Below, piece after piece: positions 45,871-53,492 of a stretch of 64,000 nucleotides of DNA (positions are counted from its first letter, which is position 1; each line of letters opens with the position of its first letter). The DNA lies in contig NZ_JAINZZ010000004.1 of NCBI RefSeq assembly GCF_019890725.1, positions 186,001 to 250,000 of the forward strand. The letters run 5' to 3'. Source of the stretch: Actinacidiphila acidipaludis. Its GTDB lineage: Bacteria; Actinomycetota; Actinomycetes; Streptomycetales; Streptomycetaceae. The notes beneath the pieces are model-generated. The model had not been told where the DNA came from. It worked only from the letters and a program-made list of their open reading frames with translations, and ran no database searches. The position numbers were made by a program, and so were the translations under genes.

Positions 45871-46737
45871 CTATCGCTTGTGGGGTTCGAGTTGGGGGCG
45901 GGCCGGGGGTTCGACGGACGCCCGGGCGGCGGGGCGGCCGTCCGGCGCCGCGGCGGCGTGCTTGGCGGGCGTGGTGCGGGTGCCCAGCCGGGTGTCGCAG
46001 AACAGGCACTGGTCGCCGATGACTTCGAGCCCGCACCAGGTGCAGGTGTCGCGTCGGACCGAGGTGACGAGCTGGTAGAGCATGCCGACGTCGGCGATGT
46101 AGGCGGTGAACTCCACGAGTTTGCCGGTGCCCCACCAGCGCGCGGAGTCGGCGGGCAGCGGCACCTCGCGCAGGTGCTGGGTGCGCCAGACGGCGGCCAG
46201 CGGCCCGGTGATCCATCCGGTGTCCAGGGCCCGTCCGGCGACGGCCAGTTGGGTCTGGTACCCGGGTCCCGGCGGGACGGCGTCGGCCTCGGCCGGGCCG
46301 AGGTGGGGGGCGGGGTGGGCGAGGACCGCGAAGTGTTTCCCGGGGACGAGGGACTTGACGTGGTCGGCGACGCTCACCGGCACGCGGTCCAGCCTGGCGA
46401 CCGAGCCGAGCAGCGCCCCGGCGTGCAGGTAGTACGCCAGCAGGCGCGCGGCGCCGGCCAGGACCCCGGGGCCGAGGTCGGTTCCGGACAACTGCCGGAG
46501 CTGCTCGCCGAGCAGGGTGCGGGCCAGCGGCGGCAGGCTCATCGGCACGATGGCCATCCGGTCCGCCTCCAGCGCGGCGCGCACGGTGTGCAGGCGGCGG
46601 CGGGCGGGATCGGCGGGTTCGGCCGGGGCCAGCGCGACGATGTGGCCGTGGGCGTCCAGCGCGGCGGAGGTGCGCGTCACCTGTTCCTCCAGGGACAGCG
46701 CGAGGTCGTCCGCGGTGGCGATGATGACGCTCGGCAT
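45871..46737 (-). CDS. Tad-locus protein with C-terminal zinc ribbon
   Basis: A 288-residue predicted cytoplasmic protein leading the Tad operon. Its first 240 residues are alpha/beta-like with no recognised family (strands at SVIIATADDLAL and HIVALAP; a long Leu/Ala-rich middle). A C-terminal zinc ribbon CTWC-x8-CLFC lies at about 241-256, followed by a disordered tail. ATG 46737 has GGAGG at six bases. Its stop abuts the CpaB start region. Position as first gene suggests a regulator or assembly factor; that is inference. Confidence 0.72.
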   Translation of the reverse strand: MPSVIIATADDLALSLEEQVTRTSAALDAHGHIVALAPAEPADPARRRLHTVRAALEADRMAIVPMSLPPLARTLLGEQLRQLSGTDLGPGVLAGAARLLAYYLHAGALLGSVARLDRVPVSVADHVKSLVPGKHFAVLAHPAPHLGPAEADAVPPGPGYQTQLAVAGRALDTGWITGPLAAVWRTQHLREVPLPADSARWWGTGKLVEFTAYIADVGMLYQLVTSVRRDTCTWCGLEVIGDQCLFCDTRLGTRTTPAKHAAAAPDGRPAARASVEPPARPQLEPHKR

Positions 46738-46884
46738 TCGGAACCTCCCCGTCTCCGCCCGGCGAACGCACTCCACCTGGTCATTCGCGGTCGTCAGCTT
46801 ATCGATGTGTAGCGGTTCGGGTGCGGAAAGTTGCGGATCGGACCCGGTGAACGACAGGTGTCCAGCAGAGGTCTTGACAACCCG

Positions 46885-46900
46885 ATTGGTCTGGACCAGC
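46885..46900. promoter_or_regulatory. DasR-type operator (dre) before the chitinase gene
   Basis: ATTGGTCTGGACCAGC closely matches the dre consensus ACTGGTCTAGACCAGT; the core TGGTC-TG-GACCA is a perfect 5-2-5 dyad at 46887-46898. A TTGACA -35-like hexamer lies just upstream at 46874-46879, so DasR bound here would cover the promoter. DasR is the GntR-type GlcNAc-responsive repressor of chitin genes. Confidence 0.75.
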
Positions 46901-46991
46901 TTTCTCCCTTGACACGTCATTGACGTGGTCACGTCCCCCACGTCCTCGGCACACCCACCACCCCCCAACTCCTTGCCCCCAGGAGGCAGTC

Positions 46992-48521
46992 GTGGAACGT
47001 GCATCGCACGCGAATCACACGAGTCATTCCCGGCGCAGATCGACCGTCCTGCAGCGCGCCCTCGCCGGGCTGAGCGCCGCCGCCGTCATCGGCGCCGGCG
47101 TCGCCCTGGTCAACTCCGGCGAGGCCGGGGCCGCCACCACCAACCTGGTGGCCAACTCCGGTTTCGAGAGCGGGCTTTCCGGCTGGACCTGCACGGCGGG
47201 CTCCGGCGCCACGGTCGGCAGCCCGGTGCACTCCGGCTCCTCCGCCCTGAAGGCGACGCCCACCAGCAGCGACAACGCGCAGTGCAGCCAGACCATCAGC
47301 GTCCAGCCCAACTCGCAGTACACGCTGAGCGCCTACGTCCAGGGCAGTTATGTCTACCTCGGCGCCACCGGGACCGGCGGCACCGACCCGTCGACGTGGA
47401 CCCCCAGCGCGTCCTCCTACACCCAGCTCAGCGTCAACTTCACCACGGGCGCGAGCACCACGTCGGTGACCGTCTACCTGCACGGCTGGTACGCGCAGCC
47501 GGCGTACTACGCCGACGACGTGACGCTCTCCGGCCCCGGCGGCACCGGCACCACGCCGCCCACCACCCCGCCGACGACGCCCCCCACCACGCCGCCGACG
47601 ACCCCGCCGACCACGCCCCCCACCACGCCGCCGACGACCGGTCTGCCCAAGCACGTGGTCACCGGCTACTGGCAGAACTTCAACAACGGCGCGACCGTGC
47701 AGACCATCGCGCAGGTGCAGAACCAGTACGACATCATCGCGGTGGCCTTCGCCGACGCCACCACCACGCCGGGCGCGGTGTCCTTCACGCTCGACCCGTC
47801 GCTGAACTACAGCGTGGCGCAGTTCAAGGCGGACATCGCGGCCAAGCAGGCGGCCGGCAAGAAGGTGATCGTCTCCGTCGGCGGCCAGAACGGCACCATC
47901 TCGGTGCGGGACTCCGCCTCGGCCACCAACTTCGCCAACAGCGTCTACTCGCTGATGCAGACGTACGGCTTCAACGGCGTCGACATCGACCTCGAGAACG
48001 GCATCGACTCCACCTACATGCCGCAGGCGCTGCGCGCGCTGAGCGCCAAGGCGGGTTCGGGGCTGATCATCACGATGGCCCCGCAGACCATCGACATGCT
48101 CTCCGCGGGCAGCGACTACCTGGCCACCGCGCTGAAGGTCAAGGACATCCTGACCATCGTCAACACGCAGTACTACAACAGCGGTTCGATGAACGGCTGC
48201 GACGGCGGCGTGTACAGCCAGGGCTCGGTGGACTTCATCACCACGCTGGCCTGCACGGCGATCCAGGCCGGCCTGTCCCCGTCGCAGGTGGGCATCGGCA
48301 CCCCGGCGTCCACCAGCGCGGCGGGCTCCGGCTACGTCAGCCCGTCCGTGGTGAACAACGCGCTGGACTGCCTGGCCAAGGGCACCGGCTGCGGCAGCTG
48401 GCACCCGAGCACCACCTGGCCGGGGATCGGCGGTGCGATGACCTGGTCGACCAACTGGGACGCGTCGGCCGGCAACACCTGGTCCAACGGCGTCGGCCCG
48501 CACGTCCACGCCATGTCGTGA
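46992..48521 (+). CDS. Secreted GH18 chitinase with carbohydrate-binding module
   Basis: A 509-residue secreted chitinase. A signal peptide (1 to about 46, ending near GEAGA) is followed by a beta-sandwich carbohydrate-binding module (about 50-180; NLVANSGFESGLSGWTC), a Thr/Pro linker of about nine PPTT units (about 187-216), and a GH18 barrel (about 218-505). The catalytic motif reads FNGVDIDLENG, with the proton-donor Glu at about 335. It hydrolyses chitin outside the cell. GTG 46992 has AGGAGG five bases upstream, which settles the start. The upstream dre site predicts repression by DasR until GlcNAc derivatives accumulate. Confidence 0.93.
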   Translation: MERASHANHTSHSRRRSTVLQRALAGLSAAAVIGAGVALVNSGEAGAATTNLVANSGFESGLSGWTCTAGSGATVGSPVHSGSSALKATPTSSDNAQCSQTISVQPNSQYTLSAYVQGSYVYLGATGTGGTDPSTWTPSASSYTQLSVNFTTGASTTSVTVYLHGWYAQPAYYADDVTLSGPGGTGTTPPTTPPTTPPTTPPTTPPTTPPTTPPTTGLPKHVVTGYWQNFNNGATVQTIAQVQNQYDIIAVAFADATTTPGAVSFTLDPSLNYSVAQFKADIAAKQAAGKKVIVSVGGQNGTISVRDSASATNFANSVYSLMQTYGFNGVDIDLENGIDSTYMPQALRALSAKAGSGLIITMAPQTIDMLSAGSDYLATALKVKDILTIVNTQYYNSGSMNGCDGGVYSQGSVDFITTLACTAIQAGLSPSQVGIGTPASTSAAGSGYVSPSVVNNALDCLAKGTGCGSWHPSTTWPGIGGAMTWSTNWDASAGNTWSNGVGPHVHAMS

Positions 48522-48546
48522 TCTGATCCGCGACCCCGGGAAACCG

Positions 48547-48579
48547 CCGGGCCCGGGAGACGGCGTCTCCCGGGCCCGG
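48547..48579. terminator. Terminator between chitinase and RidA genes
   Basis: CCGGGCCCGGGAGAC-GGC-GTCTCCCGGGCCCGG is a perfect 15-bp stem with a 3-base loop, 25 bases after the chitinase stop, between convergent genes. Confidence 0.8.
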
Positions 48580-48613
48580 AACCGTGTGCGCCGCGGCGGC
48601 GGCGTGCGGGCGG

Positions 48614-49060
48614 TCAGCCCAGCACGGCCAGCGCGTCGATCTCGACCAAATGGCCGGCCGGCAGGCCGACGTACACCGTGGTGCGGGCCGCCGGGGCCTC
48701 CTTGAGACCGGCGAAGTAGTCGTTCCAGATCTGGTTGAACTCCGCGAAGTGGCCGGTGTCGGTGAGATAGACGCGGATCATCAGCACGTCCTCCCACGTC
48801 GCGCCGCCGGCCTCCAGCACGGCCTGCACATTGGCGAAGGTGGCCTGGGTCTGCTCGGCCAGGCTCGGCCCGGCGAGCTTGCGCTGCCCGTCGGTGCCGT
48901 CCGCGGGCAGGAAGCCGACCTGCCCGGCGACCTGGAGGATGTTGCCCTTGCGCACGCCGTGCGAGAACTTCGCCGGCGGCTCGGAGGCGCCGGCCGGGAC
49001 GATCGCGGTTTTCGGCAGGTGGGGCAGCTGGGTGGGGTTGTGCTCGGGCAGCTCGCTCAT
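48614..49060 (-). CDS. RidA family enamine/imine deaminase
   Basis: A 148-residue RidA (YjgF/YER057c/UK114) protein, full length. Family landmarks are SHGVRKGNILQVAGQVGFLPADG, the LAEQTQATFANVQAVLE helix, and ARTTVYVGLPAGHLVEIDALAV with the substrate-binding Arg. RidA hydrolyses 2-aminoacrylate and related enamines released by PLP-dependent dehydratases, preventing enzyme damage. Its start overlaps the IclR regulator stop by 4 bases, and a PLP amino acid deaminase is encoded divergently, which gives it a likely local substrate. Confidence 0.9.
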   Translation of the reverse strand: MSELPEHNPTQLPHLPKTAIVPAGASEPPAKFSHGVRKGNILQVAGQVGFLPADGTDGQRKLAGPSLAEQTQATFANVQAVLEAGGATWEDVLMIRVYLTDTGHFAEFNQIWNDYFAGLKEAPAARTTVYVGLPAGHLVEIDALAVLG

Positions 49061-49887
49061 TCGGGTGCGTCCTCGGAAGGGTCGTCGGGGTGGGCAGGGG
49101 TCCCGGCCGGGCCCAGCGGACTCCGGCCGGGGTGATCGTGATCGGGTGCGGTGCCGCACAGCTCCGCGCTGACGGCCTCTGCGGTGCGCTGGACCAGCGG
49201 CCGCAGCCGCAGCAGTTCCTCGGCGGACACCACGACGTTCGGCGCCGAGACGGACATCGCGGCCAGGACCCGGCCGTCCGGGCCGCGCAGCGGCGCGCCG
49301 ACGCAGTTGATGGACTCCTCGTGACCGCCGAGGTCGGCGGCCCAGCCCTGGCGGCGCACCCGGGCCAGCTCGGCCAGGAACGCCGCCGCGTCCGGCGTCG
49401 ACCGGGCGGTGTAGCGCGGGTACTCCAGCCGCTCGGCGACCGCGCGCCGTTCGGGTTCCGGCAGGTCGGCGAGCAGCAGCTTGGCCACCGCGGCGACCGT
49501 GATGGCCACCGGGCGGCCGATCCGGGAGTACATGCGCACCGGGTAGCGGCTGTCCACCTTGTCGATGTAGACCACCTCGCCCTGCTCGTACACCGCCAGA
49601 TGGACGGTGTGGCCGGTGCGCTCGTTGAGCTCGGCCAGGTGCGGGTGGGCGATCTCCCGGACGTCGAGCGCCTCCACGGCCTGCTGGGCCAGCGCGAAGA
49701 GCCGGGCGCCGAGCCGGTAGCGCTGGTCCGGCTGGCGGTGGACCAGGCCGTGCTCGTGCAGGGTGCGCAGCAGCCGCAGCGCGGTGGACTTGTGCACCTG
49801 GAGCCGGCCGGCGACCTGGTCGAGCCCGGCGGGGCCCTCGGCCAGCAGCGGCAGGATGCTCAGGGCGCGGTCCACGGTCTGGCTCAT
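49057..49887 (-). CDS. IclR family transcriptional regulator
   Basis: A 276-residue IclR-type regulator. The N-terminal winged helix (SQTVDRALSILPLLAEG and VHKSTALRLLRTLHEHGLV) is followed by the effector-binding domain (about 75-250; TGHTVHLAVYEQGEVVYIDKVDS and ESINCVGAPLRG). A 25-residue disordered Pro/Asp tail ends the protein. It is overlapped on both sides (ATGA) by the kinase and RidA genes. The dyad in the divergent promoter is its likely target, giving control of both operon directions. Confidence 0.88.
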   Translation of the reverse strand: MSQTVDRALSILPLLAEGPAGLDQVAGRLQVHKSTALRLLRTLHEHGLVHRQPDQRYRLGARLFALAQQAVEALDVREIAHPHLAELNERTGHTVHLAVYEQGEVVYIDKVDSRYPVRMYSRIGRPVAITVAAVAKLLLADLPEPERRAVAERLEYPRYTARSTPDAAAFLAELARVRRQGWAADLGGHEESINCVGAPLRGPDGRVLAAMSVSAPNVVVSAEELLRLRPLVQRTAEAVSAELCGTAPDHDHPGRSPLGPAGTPAHPDDPSEDAPE

Positions 49888-50936
49888 GTCCGTACCTCCC
49901 GCCGGGTATGCCCCGCCCGCTCGCCGTGTTCCCCGGGCTGTTCCGCCCCGCCCGTCCAGCCGGGGCCCAGCCGCAGTCTCCCCCACGCCGCGTCGTCGAG
50001 GGCGGCAAGCGCGTCGGCGTGTGCCCGGGTCGGGGGTACGGCCTGGTCGCCGGGCACGGTCAGCGCGGCGGCGGCCAGCAGATGGCCGTGCCGCAGCCGC
50101 TCGGCGAGCGGCCGGCCGCGCAGGGTCGCGGAGAGGAAGCCGGCGGCGAAGGCGTCGCCCGCGCCGACGTGGGCGACGACCTCGACGGCCGGCGCCGGTA
50201 CGTGCAGCCGCCCGGTCCCGTGGAACACCGTGGCGCCCGCCTCGCCCTGCTTGACCACCAGCAGGTCCGGCTCGGGCAGCGCCGCGCGCACCGCGTCGGC
50301 GTCCGGCAGTCCCCAGGCGGTGGCGGCCTCGTCCTCGCCGACGAACACCACGTCGCAGCCGCGGGCCAGACCGGTGAGGAGCTTCGGGTCGCCGTCCCGC
50401 CACAGCGCGGGCCGGTGGTTGACGTCGAAGGAGACCAGCGGGCGGCCGGGTTCGCGGTGGGTGAGCCGGCGCATCAGGTCGCGGCAGGTCGCGGAGAGCG
50501 CGGCGGTGATGCCGGTCAGGTGCAGCACCCGGCCCGACCACGCCTCGTGCCGCGGCACCAGGGCGGGCGACAGCGCGGAGGCCGCTGAGCCCCTGCGGTA
50601 GTACACGACCTCGGCGCGGCCGGCGCCGGTGGCGTCGCGGTCGCCCGCGGTGCGGAAGTACACCCCGGTGGGCCGGTGCGGGTCGCGGCGCACCGCGCCG
50701 ACGTCCACGCCGCACGCGGCGATCTCGCCGACCAGGTGGTCGCCGAAGCCGTCGGCGCCGACCCGGCTGATCCAGCGGGTGCGGTGCCCGGCGCGGGCGA
50801 GGGTGCAGGCCACGTTGGACTCGGCGCCGCCGATGGTCCGGTCGAAGGCGGGCACGTCGGCGAGGCGCCCGGGGACGGAGGGGACGAAGGTCACCATGGA
50901 CTCGCCCAGGCAGACGACGTCGAACTCCGGCGTCAT
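49884..50936 (-). CDS. PfkB family carbohydrate kinase
   Basis: A 350-residue ribokinase-family sugar kinase. N-terminal VVCLGESMVTFVPS and GGAESNVACTLARAGH, plus the C-terminal catalytic VAHVGAGDAFAAGFLS with the base Asp, are intact. Sequence features around the N-terminus resemble 2-keto-3-deoxygluconate kinases, so a keto-deoxy sugar acid is a reasonable guess. The last 35 residues are a Gly/Glu/Arg-rich tail. It starts the kinase-iclR-ridA operon and is divergent from the amino acid deaminase gene across 138 bases. Confidence 0.87.
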   Translation of the reverse strand: MTPEFDVVCLGESMVTFVPSVPGRLADVPAFDRTIGGAESNVACTLARAGHRTRWISRVGADGFGDHLVGEIAACGVDVGAVRRDPHRPTGVYFRTAGDRDATGAGRAEVVYYRRGSAASALSPALVPRHEAWSGRVLHLTGITAALSATCRDLMRRLTHREPGRPLVSFDVNHRPALWRDGDPKLLTGLARGCDVVFVGEDEAATAWGLPDADAVRAALPEPDLLVVKQGEAGATVFHGTGRLHVPAPAVEVVAHVGAGDAFAAGFLSATLRGRPLAERLRHGHLLAAAALTVPGDQAVPPTRAHADALAALDDAAWGRLRLGPGWTGGAEQPGEHGERAGHTRREVRT

Positions 50937-51026
50937 GCTCGCCCTCGCAATCCCTCGGGAACCGGCCGTCGTTGACCCGGCACTGGCCCGGATGTTAGAC
51001 AGCCGTGAGCAGCATACGCAATGACT

Positions 51027-51043
51027 GTTGCACAGAATGCAAC
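51027..51043. promoter_or_regulatory. Likely IclR operator
   Basis: GTTGCA-CAGAA-TGCAAC is a perfect 6-5-6 dyad in the 138-base divergent promoter region, 32 bases before the deaminase start. An IclR gene is encoded in the divergent operon, so this is the natural candidate site for control of both directions. Confidence 0.6.
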
Positions 51044-51074
51044 GCACCTCGTGAGAGCACGGCCGGGAGGCACG

Positions 51075-52355
51075 ATGGAGATCGACGAGCGGGTCGCCGA
51101 GCTGGACCGGGAGCCGGTGGGCCACCGCTTCAAGGGCATGCCCTGGGACGCGGCCGGCCTGACCGTCGGCGAGCTCACCGCGCAGCGGCGCGACCTGTTC
51201 GGCGGCGGGTTCGGCACGCCGGTCCTGGTGCTGTCGGAGGAGGCCCTGGACCACAACCTGGAGCTGCTGGAACGCTTCACCGCCGACCACGGGCTGTCGT
51301 TCGCGCCGCACGGCAAGACCTCGATGGCCCCGCAGCTCTTCGCCCGCCAACTCGCGCACGGCGCCTGGGGCATCACGGTCGCCGTTCCCCATCAGATCCG
51401 GGTCTGCCGGGAGTTCGGGGTGCGGCGGATCTTCCTGGCCAACGAGCTGGTGGACGCCGCCGCCCTGCGCTGGATCGGCGAACAGCTCGACGGAGACCCG
51501 TCGTTCGAGCTGACCACCTATGTCGATTCGGTGCGCGGCGTGGAGCTGATGGACGCGGCGCTGCGCGCGGCCGGAGTGCGGCGGCCGCTGGACGTGGTCG
51601 TCGAGCTCGGGGGCGGCGAGGGCGCGCGGACGGGGGTGCGCACCGAGAAGGAGGGCACCGCCGTGGCCGAGGCCGTCGCCGCGGCGGGCACACTGCGGCT
51701 GGTCGGCGTCGCCGGGTACGAGGGCGAGGTGCCCGCGGCCTCTCCGGAGACGGTCCGCGCGTGGCTGCGCCGGCTGGTCGCGCTGGCGTCCGGTCTCGAC
51801 GCGGCCGGGCTGCTCGCGGACGCGGAGGAGATCGTGGTGAGCGCGGGCGGCTCCGCGTGGTTCGACGCGGTCGCCGAGGAGCTCGCCGACCTGCCGGAGT
51901 TCTCCCGGCCGGTGCGGAAGCTGCTGCGGTCCGGGGCGTACGTGACGCACGACGAGGACCACTACAGCAAGGTCACGCCCTTCAACCGGATCCCCGACGA
52001 GGGTGCGCTGGAGCCGGCGTTCCGCCTGTGGACGCAGGTGGTCTCGCGCCCCGAGCCCGAGCAGGCGTTCCTCAACGCGGGCAAGCGGGACGCCCCGTAC
52101 GACCTCGGGCTCCCCCAGGTCGCGGTGATCCGCTCGGCCCGCACCGGCGAGCTCCGCGCGCCCGCGCACGGCGTCCGGGTCGCCCGCCTGTCCGACCAGC
52201 ACACCTGGCTCACCCTGCCGCACGACGAGCCGCTGGAGGTCGGCGACTGGGTCGGCCTGGCCGTCTCCCACCCCTGCACGACCTTCGACAAGTGGCAGCT
52301 CATCCCCGCCACGCGCGGCACCGAGGTCACCGCCTACATCCGCACCTTCTTCTGA
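51075..52355 (+). CDS. Fold-III PLP amino acid deaminase (D-serine dehydratase-like)
   Basis: A 426-residue enzyme of the alanine racemase N-terminal/D-serine dehydratase-like type (DSD1/D-threonine aldolase fold). The PLP lysine lies in SFAPHGKTSMAPQLF near 78-92, and the C-terminal metal-binding end holds SHPCTTFDKW near 400-409 with the zinc-type His and Cys. Such enzymes convert D-serine and similar D-amino acids to 2-oxo acids and ammonia. ATG 51075 follows GGGAGGCACG. The divergent kinase-IclR-RidA operon probably serves the same pathway, with RidA removing the enamine product. Confidence 0.85.
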   Translation: MEIDERVAELDREPVGHRFKGMPWDAAGLTVGELTAQRRDLFGGGFGTPVLVLSEEALDHNLELLERFTADHGLSFAPHGKTSMAPQLFARQLAHGAWGITVAVPHQIRVCREFGVRRIFLANELVDAAALRWIGEQLDGDPSFELTTYVDSVRGVELMDAALRAAGVRRPLDVVVELGGGEGARTGVRTEKEGTAVAEAVAAAGTLRLVGVAGYEGEVPAASPETVRAWLRRLVALASGLDAAGLLADAEEIVVSAGGSAWFDAVAEELADLPEFSRPVRKLLRSGAYVTHDEDHYSKVTPFNRIPDEGALEPAFRLWTQVVSRPEPEQAFLNAGKRDAPYDLGLPQVAVIRSARTGELRAPAHGVRVARLSDQHTWLTLPHDEPLEVGDWVGLAVSHPCTTFDKWQLIPATRGTEVTAYIRTFF

Positions 52356-52358
52356 CCG

Positions 52359-52976
52359 CTACAGGTCGAGTCCCCTGCGGAGCATGCCCAGCGCGCGTTC
52401 CAGCAGGTCCAGCAGGTCTTCGGTGCGGCCCTTCTCCACCCAGTAGAGCGCGGCCTCGTGGATCGCGCCGAAGACGGCGGCGGTGAACACCCGCACCTCC
52501 AGGTCGTCGCTGCCGCGGCCGGTGCGCTCGGCGATCACTCCGCCGAGCAGCCGGCCGGTGGCCGACAGGCTCTCGTGGGCGCGGGCCCGGATCGCGGGCA
52601 CGTCCCGGACGAGTTCCTCGCGCTGCACGAGCTCCTCGCGGCTGTCCGGGTCGCCGAGGATGCGGGCGAAGGAGTCGTGCAGCACGACCCGCACGGACAC
52701 CAGCGGTGGCTCGTCGGCCGGCCGCTCGCGCAACTCGCGGGCCATGTCCGCGTCGTACTCGTCCGTCAGGACGATGTCCTCCTTGGTGGGGAAGTAGCGG
52801 AAGACCGTGCTCGGGGAAACGTCGGCCGCGTCGGCGATGCGGTCGACGGAGGTGGCGTCGTAGCCCTGTTCGGCGAACAGCCGGTACGCGGCCGTGCGGA
52901 TGGCCTGGCGGGTCTGGATCTTCTTGCGTTCCCGCAGACCCGGCCGGGGGGTGGCGTCGCTGAGTCGAGGGCACAT
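52359..52976 (-). CDS. TetR family transcriptional regulator
   Basis: A 205-residue TetR regulator. The HTH domain is at about 15-62 (KIQTRQAIRTAAYRLFAEQGY and VDRIADAADVSPSTVFRYFPTKEDI). The ligand domain is helical and ends with LERALGMLRRGLDL, close to the C-terminal pattern of MftR-like or acyl-type TetRs. It follows the remnant MFS gene by 4 bases on the same strand, so both came from one regulator-exporter operon. It is convergent with the deaminase gene. Confidence 0.9.
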   Translation of the reverse strand: MCPRLSDATPRPGLRERKKIQTRQAIRTAAYRLFAEQGYDATSVDRIADAADVSPSTVFRYFPTKEDIVLTDEYDADMARELRERPADEPPLVSVRVVLHDSFARILGDPDSREELVQREELVRDVPAIRARAHESLSATGRLLGGVIAERTGRGSDDLEVRVFTAAVFGAIHEAALYWVEKGRTEDLLDLLERALGMLRRGLDL

Positions 52977-52980
52977 GGCG

Positions 52981-53366
52981 TCATTGTCGGCCGTCTTCGC
53001 TCGGGTCGGCCATGACCGCCGGGGCCGCGGTGGACCCGGCCGCGGCGGGCATCCCGGTCGCCGGGCCCGGGGTTCGGCAGCAGGACGGCCAGCAGGCCGC
53101 CGCCAGCAGCGCCGCGCCCCCGCACACCGCGAGCGCCAGGTCCATGCCGTGCAGTAGGCGGCGTCGGCGGACGCGGCGAGCGCCCGGTCGCCGAACCGGT
53201 CTGCCGCAGCGTCTGGCGGTGGCGCCGACGTGCGCGGCCATGGTCGGCAGCGCGACGTTGAGGACCGTGGTGTCGAAGCTCAGCACCAGCATGCCCAGGC
53301 CGAGCGCGCCCAGCGCCCACCAGCGGCGTGGGTCGGGCGGAGGTGCGGTGGCAAGGGGGCGTTCAT
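52981..53366 (-). pseudogene. Decayed MFS (DHA2-type) exporter remnant
   Basis: Only 386 bases remain of a transporter gene normally about 1.4 kb or longer. ATG 53366 with GGGAGG upstream begins MNAP, but the rest of helix 1 (RRWWALGALGLGMLVLSFD, then VLNVALPTMA) is in another frame after a missing base in a C run near 53356. The sequence then jumps to the C-terminal end: GDRALAASADAAY and LHGMDLALAVCGGAALL lie in different frames, and a further shift precedes LLAVLLPNPGPG. At least three frameshifts and a large internal deletion make it non-functional. The adjacent TetR gene is intact. Confidence 0.82.
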
Positions 53367-53380
53367 CGGCCCTCCCGCTA

Positions 53381-53406
53381 GCGAGTGTTAAATGACAGTG
53401 ACTCGC
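53381..53406. promoter_or_regulatory. Possible TetR operator before the MFS remnant
   Basis: GCGAGT and ACTCGC are separated by 14 bases just upstream of the remnant start. This is the expected position for autoregulation of the former MFS-tetR operon by the TetR protein. Confidence 0.4.
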
Positions 53407-53441
53407 AAAAAAAGTAGCCGTCGCCCTCGGCATGCGAAAGA

Positions 53442-53467
53442 CCCCGCCTCCCTGGAGGGAGGCGGGG
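53442..53467. terminator. Terminator after the hemolysin III gene
   Basis: CCCCGCCTCCCT-GG-AGGGAGGCGGGG is a perfect 12-bp stem with a 2-base loop, 26 bases after the leftward stop. Confidence 0.7.
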
Positions 53468-53492
53468 CCCGGAACGGAGGGCGGTCGCGGCC

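Noticed and set aside
43577-46771. A 1,064-residue leftward protein across the upstream part of the Tad locus
   Set aside because: The stretch before 45145 is a shadow of cpaB and the zinc-ribbon gene. The CpaE-TadE fusion itself remains, because no stop separates those two parts.
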